This document shows positions 14,737-26,856 of a DNA stretch of 64,000 nucleotides, one piece after another. The position numbers were made by a program, and so were the translations under genes. Every line of letters begins with the position of its first letter. Within the stretch, counting starts at the first letter, position 1. The stretch comes from Zygnema cylindricum (lineage: Eukaryota > Streptophyta > Zygnematophyceae > Zygnematales > Zygnemataceae): contig JBBHKE010000413.1 in the NCBI GenBank assembly GCA_037447655.1, positions 173,042 through 237,041 on the forward strand. Reading direction: 5' to 3'. Under the pieces are notes generated by a model that was not told where the DNA came from, ran no database searches, and saw only the letters and a program-made list of their open reading frames with translations.

Positions 14737-15555
14737 TGTTGGATTTGGAAACCTTTAGTCCTCTCTATATCTCGTGTGAGAGAAAGAGATTCTAGACTTA
14801 GTAGGTTTTGTATACAGATTGAGTCGACGTAGACAAGACTTGGTGTGGCTTGTAACTCCAAAGGGAGTTCACAGATTCGGTACACTCCATATACACGTGT
14901 CGGTCAGTGGGGAAGTCAAGCTTGGTTGAGTTGGTTGACAAAGTACAAATTTACTTGAGGGACCAAATTTACACGTGGAGGTTCATCTTCGGTGATGAAT
15001 GAATGCGCGGATGGCGAACGGAGTTCGCCGTCATTTTTGGAAGAGAAATATTGACCGAGCCGTCATTTCAGTAGACAAAATTTGACTGCGTACTTTAGCG
15101 GCGGCTAGGGTTAAAGATTGATGTAAATACTTGTACGGTAGACGGCGGGGTTTAGTTTGATTAATGTTTAAGTGTACCGGCAGACCACGATAATTGTGGT
15201 ACAGTGTAGATCAGCTGTAGGTTCACTTTGTATATGTTGGACTTAAAATATTTTAGATTAAAGAATTCGTTGTATGGAAAAATTGAGAAGCAATTTTTGT
15301 GCACTTTTTGAATTGCAAGATCATTTTGATCTTTTGGCACAACCTTGTGAAAATCTGCATGTTGTTTTCTTGTTATACTGTTTATAGTGTGGCAAATTTG
15401 CAAGTCTAGTGTGTGTCTGGTTTGCTTGGGGCTTCATTGTGAAGTCGGTCTTTTTGTGGTTTCCGTGAGAGTTTCCTCTTTTGTAATCTGAATATTATTG
15501 CTACTGCTGGTGCTTCTTCTTCTTCCTCTCGGTCACCTGTTGCCTAAATTCAACA
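14737..15555 (+). mobile_element. 5' LTR of element B
   Basis: 819 bp, TGTTGGATTTGG...ATTCAACA. It pairs with 26033-26851 at roughly 94% by eye. The Gag start codon seen in the 3' copy (ATG at 26792) is mutated to ATT here. Confidence 0.9.
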
Positions 15556-16245
15556 GGTCACGGGTCCACCCTCACGGATCCCATTGTTTAGTGGCCAAAA
15601 ATATTTATATTGGGCAGATTTGACTAAGTCTTACCTAAAGCAAGTGAGATTGTATGATGTGATTTTTAATGTTCTTCCAGATACAGATCCGGATTTTGAA
15701 AAGAAAAATGAGGATTCATTCCATGTTCTTAAATTACTCTTGTCCGAAGATTTGAACATGAGAAATATCAATATCTCTAAAGCATCTTATATATGGAAAG
15801 CATTGCGGGAGTCTTATGGCCTAGCTAGTGAGCACAATGAGGTTATAACTGTTGGGAAATTTTGGGATTATAAGCATTACGGGGTGATATGAATTTCTAT
15901 TGTAATGCCTTAAAGCTTTTGTTGTCAGAAAATGCATGTTCCGGGGGGGATTTTCCTCTCTATCATCAAGTTATGATTCTAATGAGAGGGCTTCCTACTG
16001 AATATAAAGGAGTAGCGAAACAATTGAAAAGGTTAGTGAAGGCTAGATGGAATATAGTTGTAGCTGAAGCTTACATTCTAGAGGAAAAGGAACCTCAGAT
16101 AGCATTTAATGGTGGAAAATCAAGGGTACCGTACAATGCTCAAATATATAGGTCGGCTGGATTTTCCATAAATATGAACTTCACCCCTAATCCTAATTAT
16201 AGGCAATATGATAGGTGTGTCTATTGCTTCGGCCAAGGTCATGTT
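15556..16245 (+). pseudogene. element B Gag remnant
   Basis: Two overlapping frames, 15584-15892 and 15889-16240, together cover most of a copia Gag. Motifs include GQKYLYWADLTKSYLKQV, WKALRESYGLAS and LLSENACSGGDF, and the start of a CCHC zinc knuckle, CVYCFGQGHV. The knuckle is split at 16245 by insertion of element A. The rest of it (FRLC) continues at 22602. A frameshift near 15889 and the lost start codon make it non-functional. The first bases after the LTR (GGTCACGGGTCC) are a candidate primer-binding site. Confidence 0.88.
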
Positions 16246-17257
16246 TGTTGTTTTGGAAACCTTGAGTTCTCTCTATATCTTGTTGCTATGCTGCCATGCT
16301 GCGCTACGTCTGACATCCCAGCTAGAAACCTTGAGCACTCTACACTTCTTGCTTTGCTGCTATGCTGCTCTGATATGACATCGCAACTACGCTGCTCTAA
16401 TATCACAGCTGCGCTGACAGATCATAGCAGTCATAGCAGTCATAGCAGTCGTAGCAGAGTCATAGCAGCTATAGCAGTCTGCGCAAGAAAGGTGTTCTGA
16501 ATATGAGTCAGTTTGTGTGAAGATAAATTGACGGGGACATGATTTAGTGAGTATGTAACTCGAAAGGGAGTACACAGATTTGGTGTACTTCAGGCACACG
16601 TGTCGGTCCGTGAGAAAGTCAAGTTTGGTTGTTCTAGAAGAAAAGGTACAGTTACATTTGAGGACCAAAGTTACACGTGGAGGTTCATCTTCGGTGATGA
16701 AAGAATACGTGGAAAGCGGACGAAAGTCCGCCGTCATTTTTGAAGAGAAGTATTGAGTGTAGCGTCATTTCAGCGGACGAACTTTAACCGCGTACTATTT
16801 CATTTCTAGCGGCTGTCTGATTGGTGTAAATAATTATGTGCATTCGATGGTGGGATTTTGTTAATGAAGAAGTAGTGTACCAATTGACCACGCTAGTTGT
16901 ATTACGGTGTGATCAACTGTAGGCTCACTTGTATATATAGGACTTAGATTACTTTAGGAAAAGTAGGATTGTTGTGTAGGAAAAACTGCGAAGCAGTTTT
17001 TGGGTGTGTTTGAATTATAAGATCATTGTGATCTTTTGGCAGAACTTTGTGAAATTATGCATGTGGTTTTTTTGGTGTATATTTTATATTGTGGCAAATT
17101 TGCAGACCTAGGGTGTGTCTGGTTTGCTTGGGACTTCATTGTGAAGTTGGTTGTTTGTGGGATTTCCTGAGAGTTTCCTCTTTGCACAATTGATTATCAT
17201 GGCAACTGCCGGTGCTTCTTCATCTTCTTTAGTGGCACCAGCTGCCTCAAATCAACA
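16246..17257 (+). mobile_element. 5' LTR of element A
   Basis: TGTTGTTTTGGAAACC...CAAATCAACA. Bases about 16280-16490 are rich in AGC/GCT repeats (CATAGCAGT units). A TATA-like stretch (GTATATATAGGAC) lies near 16930. The Gag ATG (17199) lies 59 bp before the LTR end. Pair: 21591-22601. Confidence 0.93.
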
Positions 17258-17895
17258 GGTCACGGGCCCTCCCTCACGGATCGCGGTGTTTAATGGGCAA
17301 AAGTATCTTTATTGGGCGGATTTGACTAAGTCTTATTTGAAACAAGTGAAATTATATGATATGATTTCTGGTATTCTTCCGGATACGGATCCGGAGTTTG
17401 GAAAGAAAAATGAAGATGCATTGCATGTGTTGAAGTTACTTTTGTCAGAAGATCTTAACATGACATATATCAATATCTCTACGGCATCTGAAATATGGAA
17501 GGCCTTGAGTGAATCTTATGTCTTAGCTAGTGAGTAGAATGAGGTTGTTACTGCTGGAAAAATTTGGGACTATAAATATACTGGGGGTGACATGAACTCA
17601 TATTGTAATGGCTTGAAACTTCTATTATCGGAGAATGCATGTTCCGGGGGGAGTTTCCCTCCTTATCATCAAGCTATGATTCTAATGAGAGGGCTTCCTA
17701 CTAAATATAGAGGAGCAGCGGAGCAGCTAAGACAGTTAGAGAAGAGTAAATGGAATATTGTAATGGCTTGAAACTTCTATCTTAGACGGAGAATGCATGT
17801 TCCGGGGGCAGTTAAATTCCTTATCAATCAAACTATGATTCTAATGAGAGGGCTTCCTATCTGAAACGAAGAGGCAACTCAGATAGCATTAAATA
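17199..17895 (+). pseudogene. element A Gag, N-terminal part
   Basis: Starts at ATG 17199, inside the LTR, with MATAGASSSS, then AASNQQVTGPPSRIAVFNG and GQKYLYWADLTKSYLKQV. An in-frame TAG at about 17535 ends the first frame. The next 350 bases still match Gag but contain frameshifts and a partial duplication (the GGCTTGAAACTTCTAT block appears near 17610 and again near 17764). The start inside the LTR is supported by four related LTRs in the window that open a frame at the same distance from their end. Confidence 0.88.
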
Positions 17896-19560
17896 GTGAC
17901 CAATCAGTGGTTGCTTACAATGCACAGACATATAAGCCGGCTGGTTTTTCTGGAAACAGAAATTTCCCCCCCAAATCCTAATTGTAGGCAATATGATAGG
18001 TGTGTCTATTGCTTTGGTCAAGGTCATGTTTTCCGGCTGTGTCCGGCATTCATAAAAGCGTGTGAAATAGGAATTTATCGTGCGGGGTGGAGGGTGCGAT
18101 CGGAGGATTCATCACCAAAATTTCCGACATCAAAACTACCGATTAAAAATGCTGCGTTCCTTGCATTTGATGAGACGACACAAGATGAACGACAGGAAGG
18201 AAAGGAAGATGTGGTCAGATTTCCGCAATCAAATGATGACGAGTTCTTTGCTCTTGCAAAATATCTCATGGAGGGACCTCGAGAGAACGGATGGATTATG
18301 GACTCCGGATGCTCCTCCCACATGTGCAGCAACCGGGCTTACTTCAAAACGCTTACTCCAATTCCCACTCGTCGGATAAATTACGCGGATGACAGCGGTG
18401 TGGAGGCTACGGCAAAAGGAAGCGTGGAGTTATCATGTGACATCAATGGTCAAATTGTAAAGAGAACCTTGCATGATGTTCTCTATATCCCAAAGTTTAC
18501 AAAAAAATTGTTTTCCACTTCGGTAGCAGAAATGAAAGGTTTTGAAATTTTACAAAAGAATGGGAAACAGGTAGTAAGCAAAGATGGGAAGGTAGCTTTG
18601 GTAGGAACTAGAGGCCCAAACTTGTTGTACCGGATGGACTTGGCTAATGAAATTGACTTTGCATACTCTAGTGTCCTTCCGGAAAATGTTTTGTGGCATA
18701 AGAGGCTCGGTCATGTTCATCATAAAAGGCTTGATAAAATGGTAAAAGCAAAATATGATAGATGGTGTTAAATTAGGAGAAACAGATTCCCATATATGTG
18801 ATGGATGTGCTTTGGGAAAACTTCATAAGCTGCCACTACCTCAAACAGCGGATAACCAGGCAACGGATTTGCTGCAATTATTCATTCGGATGTGTGGGGG
18901 CCATCAAAAGTTCCTTCACTCAGTGGCAACCGGTTTTTGGTCACTTTTACGGATGACTTCTCAAGATATAGCAAAGTTTACTTTATGAAATAAAAGAGTG
19001 AAGTGCTCACTCACTTCAAGCATTTTCGGGTATGGGCCGAAAAACTTCATGGGAAACCGATTCTTTCCCTTCGGTCAAACAACGGAGGGGAATATATTTC
19101 TGATACATTTTCTGAATATTTAAAAGAAAATGGCATTTCTCGGCAATTTATAGTTCTTATACTCCGGAATAGAATGGAGTATCCGAAAGACTCAACCGAA
19201 CTCTAACAGAAAGTGCAAAATCTATGTTACTACATAAGGGAATAGATTTCAAATTTTGGGGTGAAGCTTTCTCGTGTGCGTCGTATATTAGAAATAGAAT
19301 AGACACTAGAGCAGTAAAAGGGAAAACATCATATGAAGTGTGGACCGGAAGAAAACCGAATGTTAGTCACTTCAGGGTTTTTGGGAGTAAATGTTTTATT
19401 TGGATAATCTCCCTATTTCTAAGCTTAGTCCGAAATCGATTCCAGGAATTTTTATGGGTTATGATGATGAATCCGTGGGCTATAAAGTATTTAATAAGGA
19501 TAGGAATACTCTTCAGACTGCTAGAAATATTCAGGTTAAGGAAGAGAGCAGATCGGTAGA
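17896..19560 (+). pseudogene. element A zinc knuckle, protease and integrase
   Basis: 17896-18771 encodes a perfect CX2CX4HX4C knuckle (CVYCFGQGHVFRLC), the protease signature GWIMDSGCSSHMC and the pre-integrase motif LWHKRLGHVHHKRLDKM. The frame shifts at about 18760 into the integrase HHCC/core region: CDGCALGK, then RSNNGGEYIS, in which the catalytic Asp of DNGGE is replaced by Asn. A frameshift removes the third catalytic residue region near 19165. The GAG-pol frame is broken at least four times, so the enzyme cannot be made. Confidence 0.92.
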
Positions 19561-21585
19561 TGTTTTTGGTATGACAGGTTTTGAAAAAGATTCCAAAATC
19601 AAAGAATATGTTATTTTTGAAAGTGTTCCTCCCGCTTCTTCTAGTCCCACTTTGGACCCTCCGATTTGTCCCCTTGTGGAGAATCCTCCTCCTCCTCCAC
19701 CACCTCCTCCTCGGCGGCAACCTACGGATCCAACAATTCCAGCCTCAGATTTTCCGAGGGGGAAAAGGCAAAGCAGCAGGCTGCGAAACTGCGAAGCTGC
19801 GCTATTTTCTGTCGATTCAGTGGATCTGACTGAAAACTGCGACGCGGCCAAACTGCGAAGCTGCGACGCCGCGAAGCTGCAAAGCTGCAACGCTGGGAAA
19901 TTGGGAAGCTGCGATGCTGCAAAGCTGCAAAGCTACGACGCTGCGAAATTGCAAAGTTGCAAAACTGCTCTATTATCTGCCAGCATGATGGAACCGGTCA
20001 CAATACAGGAAGCTTTTTCAGCTTCGGAAAAAGATCAAGGAATCGCTGCGGCTAACGATGATATGCGATCCATAATGGAGGCTCAAACTTGGGAGCTTGT
20101 GGAGCTTCCACCAGACCGAAAAGCCATCGGCTGTAAGTGGGTCTTTAAAGTAAAGTTGAATCCAGATAACTCTATTGAAAGATATAAGGCTAGGCTAGTT
20201 GCTAAAGGCTATAGTCAGAAGGAGGGAATTGACTATGAAGAGACTTTCTCTCCGGTTGTCCGGTTTCCAACTGTTAGAATTTTGTTATCCTTAGCGGCCA
20301 TTGAGAATATGGAACTACATCAAATGGATGTTAAGACAGCTTTCTTGCATGGAGATTTAGAGGAAGTAATTTATATGAAGCAGCCTGAAAGGTATGAAGA
20401 GACTAGAAAAGAAAATCTGGTCTGTAAACTGTTGAAATCCTTGTATGGTTTGAAGCAGGCTCCACGTCAGTGGAAACTAAAACTAGATGAGTTTCTAACC
20501 AGTCTAGATTCGTTAGGATTAGCTAAGATCACTCAGTCTATGTTATAGAAGGGAAATATGGGATTATGTACATTGCGGTATATGTAGATGATTTGCTGCT
20601 GTTAAGCAAGTCATTAAATGAAATTAACAAAATAAAGGCAGCCTTGAATTCAAGATTTGAGATGAAAGACTTAGGTGAGGCAAAGTATATTCTTGGAATT
20701 CAGGTAGAAAGGGATAGAGATAGGAGAACAATCCATCTAACGCAACGTGAAGCGATAGGAAATGTGCTTGAAAAATTTGGCATGGCTGAGGCAAACGGAA
20801 GTGCCACTCCCATGGAATTTAAGCAGAAACTGGAAGGCATGGAGACTGATGGAGGAATCATTTTTGACGATACCTTGGAGTCAGGGGAGGCAGATTTTAT
20901 GGCCACCATTCCATACCGACAGATTGTTGGTAGCCTAATTTACTTCATGAACTGCACAAGGCCGGATATTGCGGCAACAGTTGGCGCTTTGAGTCGAAGT
21001 TTGCAGAATCCAAGAAAAACAGATTGGGAGGCCGCGAAGAGGGTTCTTCGGTACCTTGCAAGAACACTGAATCTTAGACTTGCTCTCGGTGGAGATGAAG
21101 TCAAAATTCAGACATGGAGCGATGCTAGCTATGGAGACATGCCAAGCCGCCGTTCCACCACTGGATTCATTTTGAAGATTGGAACTGGAACATGCTGCAG
21201 GATCAGCAAGCTTAAAAAGGTAACAGCTCAGTCTACAATGGAGGCTGAATATATGGCAGCAAGCTCAGCTGTCAAGGAGTTACTATGGGTGAAGTCGCTC
21301 CTCCAAGAACTTCATTTTATGCAATCCGGACCTCAAATAGTGTGGTGTGACAACGAAGCAGCTATTTCGATTGCATCCAACCCGAGTCATCACTTCAAAA
21401 GCAAGCACATTGATATCAAGCTGCATTTTGTAAGAGAGAAGGTGATGAACATAATTTTAAAGTTAAGTTATCTTCTGGATGAGAAGATGGTAGCAGATAT
21501 GATGACTAAGTCTTTACCTGCACCTAAGTTGAAGTTCTGTAGTGAGGAATGTGGACTCAGTGGCTGCGAGAGTCTAAAGGTTTAG
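19391..21585 (+). pseudogene. element A reverse transcriptase and RNase H
   Basis: Two frames, 19391-20548 and 20566-21585, separated by one break near 20525. In order: end of integrase ([15 protein letters not shown]), a proline-rich linker, an in-frame 24-bp repeat, then RT ([46 protein letters not shown], the catalytic YVDD at about 20581) and RNase H (TWSDASYGD, MEAEYMAASSA, WCDNEAAI). It ends just before the purine tract AGGTTTAGGGGAG and the 3' LTR. Only one break separates this half from an intact frame. Confidence 0.94.
19835..19978 (+). repeat. in-frame 24-bp tandem repeat in pol linker of A
   Basis: Six degenerate 24-bp units encode an 8-residue repeat close to SCDAAKLQ, between the polyproline linker and the RT domain. 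The matching place in element B (around 24390) lacks it, so it arose after the two lineages split. Confidence 0.9.
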
Positions 21586-21590
21586 GGGAG

Positions 21591-22601
21591 TGTTGTTTTG
21601 AAAACCTTGAGTTCTCTCTATATCTTGCTGCTATGCTGCCATGCTGCGCTAAGTCTGACATCGCAACTAGAAACCTTTAGCACTCTACACTTGTTGCTGT
21701 GCTGCTATGCTGCTCTGATCTGACATCGCAGCTGCGCTGCTCTAATATCACAGCTGCGCTGACAGATCATAGCAGTCATAGCAGTCATAGCAGTCGTAGC
21801 AGAGTCATAGCAGCTATAGCGGTCTGCGTAAGAAAGGTGTTCTGAATATGAGTCAGTTTGTGTGAAGATAAATTGACGGGGACATGATTTAGTGAGTATG
21901 TAACTCGAAAGGGAGTACACAGATTCGGTGTACTTCAGGCACACGTGTCGGTCCGTGAGAAAGTCAAGTTTGGTTGTTCTAGAAGAAAAGGTACAATTAC
22001 ATTTGAGGACCAAAGTTACACGTGGAGCTTCATCTTCAGTGATGAAAGAATATGTGGAAAGCGGACGAAGTCCGCCGTCATTTTTGAAGAGAAGTATTGA
22101 CTGTAGCGTCATTTCAGCGGACGAACTTTAACCGTGTACTATTTCATTTCTAGTGGCTGTCTGATTGGTGTAAATAATTATGTGCATTCGACGGTGGGAT
22201 TTTGTTAATGAAGAAGTACTGTACCAATTGACCACGCTAGTTGTAGTACGGTGTGATCAACTGTAGGCTCACTTGTATATATAGGACTTAGATTACTTTA
22301 GGAAAAGTAGGATTGTTGTGTAGGAAAAACTGCGAAGCAGTTTTTGGGTGCGTTTGAATTATAAGATCATTGTGATCTTTTGGCAGAACTTTGTGAAATT
22401 CTGCATGTGGTTTTTTTGGTGTATATTTTATATTGTGGCAAATTTGTAGACCTAGGGTGTGTCTGGTTTGCTTGGGGCTTCATTGTGAAGTTGGTTGTTT
22501 GTGGGATTTCGTGAGAGTTTCCTCTTTGCACAATTGATTATCATGGCAACTGCCGGTGCTTCTTCATCTTCTTCAGTGGCACCAGCTGCCTCAAATCAGC
22601 A
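21591..22601 (+). mobile_element. 3' LTR of element A
   Basis: Begins TGTTGTTTTGAAAACC after the polypurine tract and ends CAAATCAGCA, followed by the target duplication ATGTT. It carries the Gag start ATG near 22543, so element B sequence seems to begin in a Gag frame when it does not. Confidence 0.94.
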
Positions 22602-24110
22602 ATGTTTTCCGGCTGTGCCCGGCATTTATAAAAGCCTGTGAGATAGGAATTTATCGTGCGGGATGGAAGGTGTGATCTGAGGAACCACCTTCAAATGGGT
22701 CGGCGTCAAAACTGCCGGTGAAAAATGCAACGTTCTTTGCATTTAATGAGACGCCACAAATGAATTGTTGGGGAAAAAAGATGATATGGTCAGATTTCCG
22801 CAATCGGAAGATGATGAGTTCTTTTCCCTTGCAAAAGATCTCATGGAGGGGCCTGAAGAGAATGGATGGATTATGGACTCCGGGTGCTCTTCCCACATGT
22901 GCGGCAACCCGGCTTACATCAAAACCCTTACTCCGATTCCAACTCGTTGAGTTTATTACGCGGATGACAACGGTGTCGAGGCTACGGCAAAGGGAAGTGT
23001 GGAGTTAGAATGTGACATCAATGGTCATATTCTAAAGAAAACCTTACATGATGTTCTCTATATTCCAAAATTTAAGAAAAAATTGTTTTCCACTTCGATG
23101 GCTGAAATGAAAGTATTTGAAATTTAGCAAAAGAATGGGGAAAAGGTAGTAAGCAAATATGGGAGAGTAACCTTGGTAGAAACTAGAGGCCCAAACTTGT
23201 TGTACCGGATGGACTTGGCTAATGAAATTGACTTTGCATAATCTACTGTCTTTCCGGAAAATGTTTTGTGGCATAAGAGGTTCGGTCATGTTCATCATGA
23301 GAAACTTGATAAAATGGTGAAACAAAATATGATAGATGGTGTAAAGTTAAGAGAAAAAGAGTCTCATGTATGTGATGGTTGTGCTTTGGGGAAGCTTCAT
23401 AAGCTACCCCTACCTTAGACCGCAAATAACCGTGCCACCGATTTGCTGCAAATTATTCATTCGAACGTGTGGGGACCGTCAAAAGTCCCTTCCCTAAGTG
23501 GCAACCCGTTTCTAGTTACTTTTACAGATGACTTCTCACGGTACAGTAGCATTTACTTCATGAAGGAGAAGAGTGAAGTGTTCACTCACTTGAAGCATTT
23601 ACGGGCGTGGGCGGAAAAGCTTCACGGGAAGCCAATTCTCTCTCTTCGGTCCGACAACGGGGGAGAATATATTTCGAATGCATTCTCAAACTATTTAAGG
23701 GAACACGCCATCTCTCTTCAATTTACAGTTCCCTATACTCCGGAGCAAAACGGAGTATCCGAAAGACTTAACCGGACTTTAACGGAGAGTGCAAAATCTA
23801 TGATGTTGGATAAAGGAATAGATTTTAAATTTTGGGGTGAGGCTTTCTCTTGTGCATCTTATATTAGGAATAGAATAGAAACTAAGGCTGTAAAAGGGAA
23901 GACACCCTATGAAATGTGGACCGGAAAGAAACCTTATGTAAGTCACTTTCGGGTTTTTGGTAGCAAATATTTAATTTTGGATAATCTTCATATTTCTAAA
24001 CTTCATCCAAAATCTGTTCCACGAATTTTTATGGGTTATGATGATGAGTCAATAGGCTATAAAGTTTACCATCCAGATAGGAAAATTCTTCAGGTTGCTA
24101 AGAATATTTA
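22602..24110 (+). pseudogene. element B knuckle end, protease and integrase
   Basis: Resumes B after A. VFRLCPAFIKACEIG completes the zinc knuckle; then come GWIMDSGCSSHMC (protease), LWHKRFGHVHHEKLDKM (pre-integrase) and CDGCALGK. The longest frame, 23443-24111, holds integrase: HSNVWGP (first catalytic Asp changed to Asn), RSDNGGEY (second Asp intact) and EQNGVSERLNRT (Glu intact). At least six in-frame stops or shifts occur (for example at 22674, 22949, 23126, 23239 and 23416). Confidence 0.9.
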
Positions 24111-24129
24111 GGCTAAGGAAAAAAGTCAA

Positions 24130-26031
24130 TCAGTTGATGTTTTTGGCATGACAAATTTTGAGAAAAATGCCAAAAATCAAGAATATGTAATTTTTGAAAA
24201 TGTTCCTCTTTCCTCTTTCACAAGTCCTTCTTCTATTCCTACTCCAGTATTTCCGATCATTCAACTTGTACAGCAAGCTCCTCCTCCTCCTCCACCTCCT
24301 CCTCCTCCTCCTCGTCGACGGCAACGTACGGATCCAACAGTTCCAGCCTCATATTTTCCGGGGGGGAGAAGGCAAAGCAGTAGGCTACGAGGTGAACCGG
24401 TGGAACATGCTCTATCTTTTGCAACCACAATGGAGCTGGTTACCATACAAGAAGCTTTTTCAGCCCCAGAAAAGTATCAATGGATCTCCGCGGCGAATGA
24501 TGAAATGCAATCGATAATGGAAGCTCAAACTTGGGAGCTTGGGAGATTCTGCCGGATCGAAAAGCCATCGGTTGAAAGTGGGTCTTCAAAGTTAAGCTAA
24601 ATCCGGATAATTCTATTGAAAGATATAAGGCTATGCTTGTTGCAAAGGGCTATAGTCAAAAAGAGGGAATTGACTTTGAGGAGATTTTCTCTCCGGTTGT
24701 CCGGTTCCCAACTATTAGAATTCTTTTGTCTTTAGCAGCCATTGAGGATATGGAATTACATCAAATGGATGTTAAGACAGCTTTCTTGCATGGAGATTTA
24801 GAGGAAGTAATCTTTAAGAAGCAGCCTGAAATGTATGTAGAGACCGGAAAAGAAAATTTGGTCTGTAAACTGTTAAAATCTTTGTACAGTATGAAGCATG
24901 CTCCACGTTAGTGGAACATGAAACTAGATGAGTTTCTCACTGGTCTTGGTTTTGTGAGGATTAGTTTAGATCACTCATTCTATGTTATGGAAAGGGAAGA
25001 TGGAATTATTTACATTGCTGTGTATGTAGATGATTTGCTGCTACTGAGTAAGTCATTAAATGAGATTAACAAAATAAAGGCAGCCTTCAGTTCGAGGTTT
25101 GAGATGAAAGATTTAGGGGTGGCAAAGTATATTCTCGAGATTCAAGTAGAAAGGGATAGAGATAGGAGAATAATCTATCTAACAGAGCGAGAAGCGATTG
25201 GGAATATGCTTGAGAAGTTTGGCATGGCAGAGGCAAAGGGAAGTGCCACTCCCATGGAATTCCAGCAAAAGGTGGAAGGCATGGAGACGGAGAGAGGAGT
25301 CATTTTTGATAACACCTTGGAATCAGCGGAGGCAGATTCTATGGCTGCCATTCTATGTCGTCATATTCTCAGCAGTCTAATCTACTTCATGAACTACACA
25401 CGCTTAGACATTGCGGCAGCAGTTGGTGCTCTAAGTCGGAGTTTACAAAATCCGAGGAGATCAGATTGGGAGGCAGCACAGGGGGTGTTTCAGTATCTTG
25501 CAGGGACACGCAATCTACGACTTGCTCTCGGTGGAGAAGAGGTCAAGATTCAAACTTCGAGCACTGCGAGCTACGGAGACATGCCAAGTCGCAGCTCCAC
25601 TACCCGATTCATTCTCAAGATCGGAAGTGGAACATGCTGCTAGAGCAGCAAGCTTCAAAAAGTCACACCTCAGTCTACAATGGAGGCTGGATACATGGCA
25701 GCTAGCTCAGCTGCCAAGGAGTTACTTTGGGTAAAGTCTCTCCTTCAAGAACTTCACTTTATGCAATTTGGGCCTCAAATAGTGTGGTGTGATAACCAGG
25801 CAGCTATAGCGATTGCATCTAACCCAAGTCATCACTTCAAAAGCAAGCACATTGATATCAAGTTGCATTTTGTAACACAGTAGGTGGTGAACAGAATTTT
25901 AAAACTCTGTTATTTGCCGGATGAGATGATGGTAGCAGAAATGATGACTAAGCCTTTACCTGCACCTAAGTTGAAGTTTGGTAGAGAGGCATGTGGACTT
26001 AGTGGCTGAGAGAGTCTAAAGGTTTAGGGGA
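24130..26031 (+). pseudogene. element B reverse transcriptase and RNase H
   Basis: Frames 24148-24600, 24633-24911, 24918-25643 and 25680-25883 cover the polyproline linker (11 prolines), RT ([26 protein letters not shown]) and RNase H (MAASSAAKELLWVKSLL, WCDNQAAIAIAS, HFKSKHIDIKLHF). Stops at 24909 and about 25640 and a shift at about 24600 break it. It ends at the polypurine tract GGTTTAGGGGAG before the 3' LTR. Confidence 0.92.
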
Positions 26032-26032
26032 G

Positions 26033-26851
26033 TGTTGGATTTGGAAACCTTTAGTCCTCTCTATATCTTGTGTGTGAGAAAGAGATTCTAGACTTAGTCG
26101 GTTTTGTGTATATATTGAGTCAACGTAGACAAGATTTGGTGTGGCATTAAACTCTAAAGGGAGTTCACAGATTCGGTACACTCCATATACACGTGTCGGT
26201 CAGTGGGGAAGTTAAGCTTGGTTGAGTTGGTTGACAAAGTACAAATTTACTTGAGGGACCAAATTTACACGTGGAGGTTCATCTTCGATGATCAATGAAT
26301 GCGCGGACGGCTGACGAAGTTCGCCGTCATTTTTGGAAGAGAAATATTGACCGAGCCGTCATTTCAGCAGACGAACTTTGATTGCATACTTTAGCGGCAG
26401 CTAGGGTTAAGGATTAATGTAAATTCTTGTACGGTAGACGGTGGGGTTTAGTTTGATTAATGTTTAAGTGTACTGGCAGACCACGGTAATTATGGTACGG
26501 TGTAGATCAGCTGTAGGTTCACTTTGTATATGTTGGACTTAAAATATTTTAGAGTAAAGAATTCATTGTATGGAAAAACTAAGAAGCAGTTTTTGTGCAC
26601 TTTTGAATTGCAACATCATTGTGAACTTTTGGCAGAACCTTGTGAAATTTTGCATGTTGTTTTCTTGTTATACTCTTTATACTATGGCAAATTTGCAAGT
26701 CTATTGTGTGTCTGGTTTGCTTAGGGCTTTATTGTGAAGTCGGTCTTTTTGTGGTTTCCGTGAGAGTTTCCTCTTTTGTAATCTGAATAGTATGGCTACT
26801 GTTGGTGCTTCTTCTTCTTCCTCTAGGTCACCAGTTGCCTCGATTCAAAAA
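26033..26851 (+). mobile_element. 3' LTR of element B
   Basis: TGTTGGATTTGG... with the Gag start at ATG 26792 (MATVGASSSSS). The expected ...CAACA end has decayed to CAAAA, merging with the AAAAA target duplication. Length 819 bp, the same as the 5' copy. Confidence 0.9.
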
Positions 26852-26856
26852 AAAAA

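Larger units (their letters stand above)
16246..22601 (+). mobile_element. Ty1/copia element A, youngest in the nest
   Basis: A complete 6.36-kb element flanked by the 5-bp target duplication ATGTT (16241-16245 and 22602-22606). LTRs are 1012 and 1011 bp. I count roughly 35 differences between them, about 96-97% identity. Domain order is Gag, CCHC knuckle, protease, GAG-pre-integrase, integrase, RT, RNase H, the copia order. Stops and frameshifts in Gag, integrase and RT make it defective. It sits inside the Gag knuckle of element B, so it is younger than B. Confidence 0.96.
14737..26851 (+). mobile_element. Ty1/copia element B (contains element A)
   Basis: LTRs lie at 14737-15555 and 26033-26851, both 819 bp and starting TGTTGGATTTGG. 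AAAAA precedes the 5' LTR (14732-14736) and follows the 3' LTR (26852-26856), so the target duplication is AAAAA. Removing B restores ...GCTGAAAAATTAGC..., which aligns with the uninterrupted sister copy near 30980. Gag to RNase H are recognisable in order but carry many stops and frameshifts. Element A interrupts B inside the Gag zinc knuckle. Confidence 0.93.

Noticed and set aside
22543-22601. A Gag start for element B after the 3' LTR of A
   Set aside because: These bases belong to LTR A; the ATGTT duplication shows B resumes only at 22602, inside its zinc knuckle.
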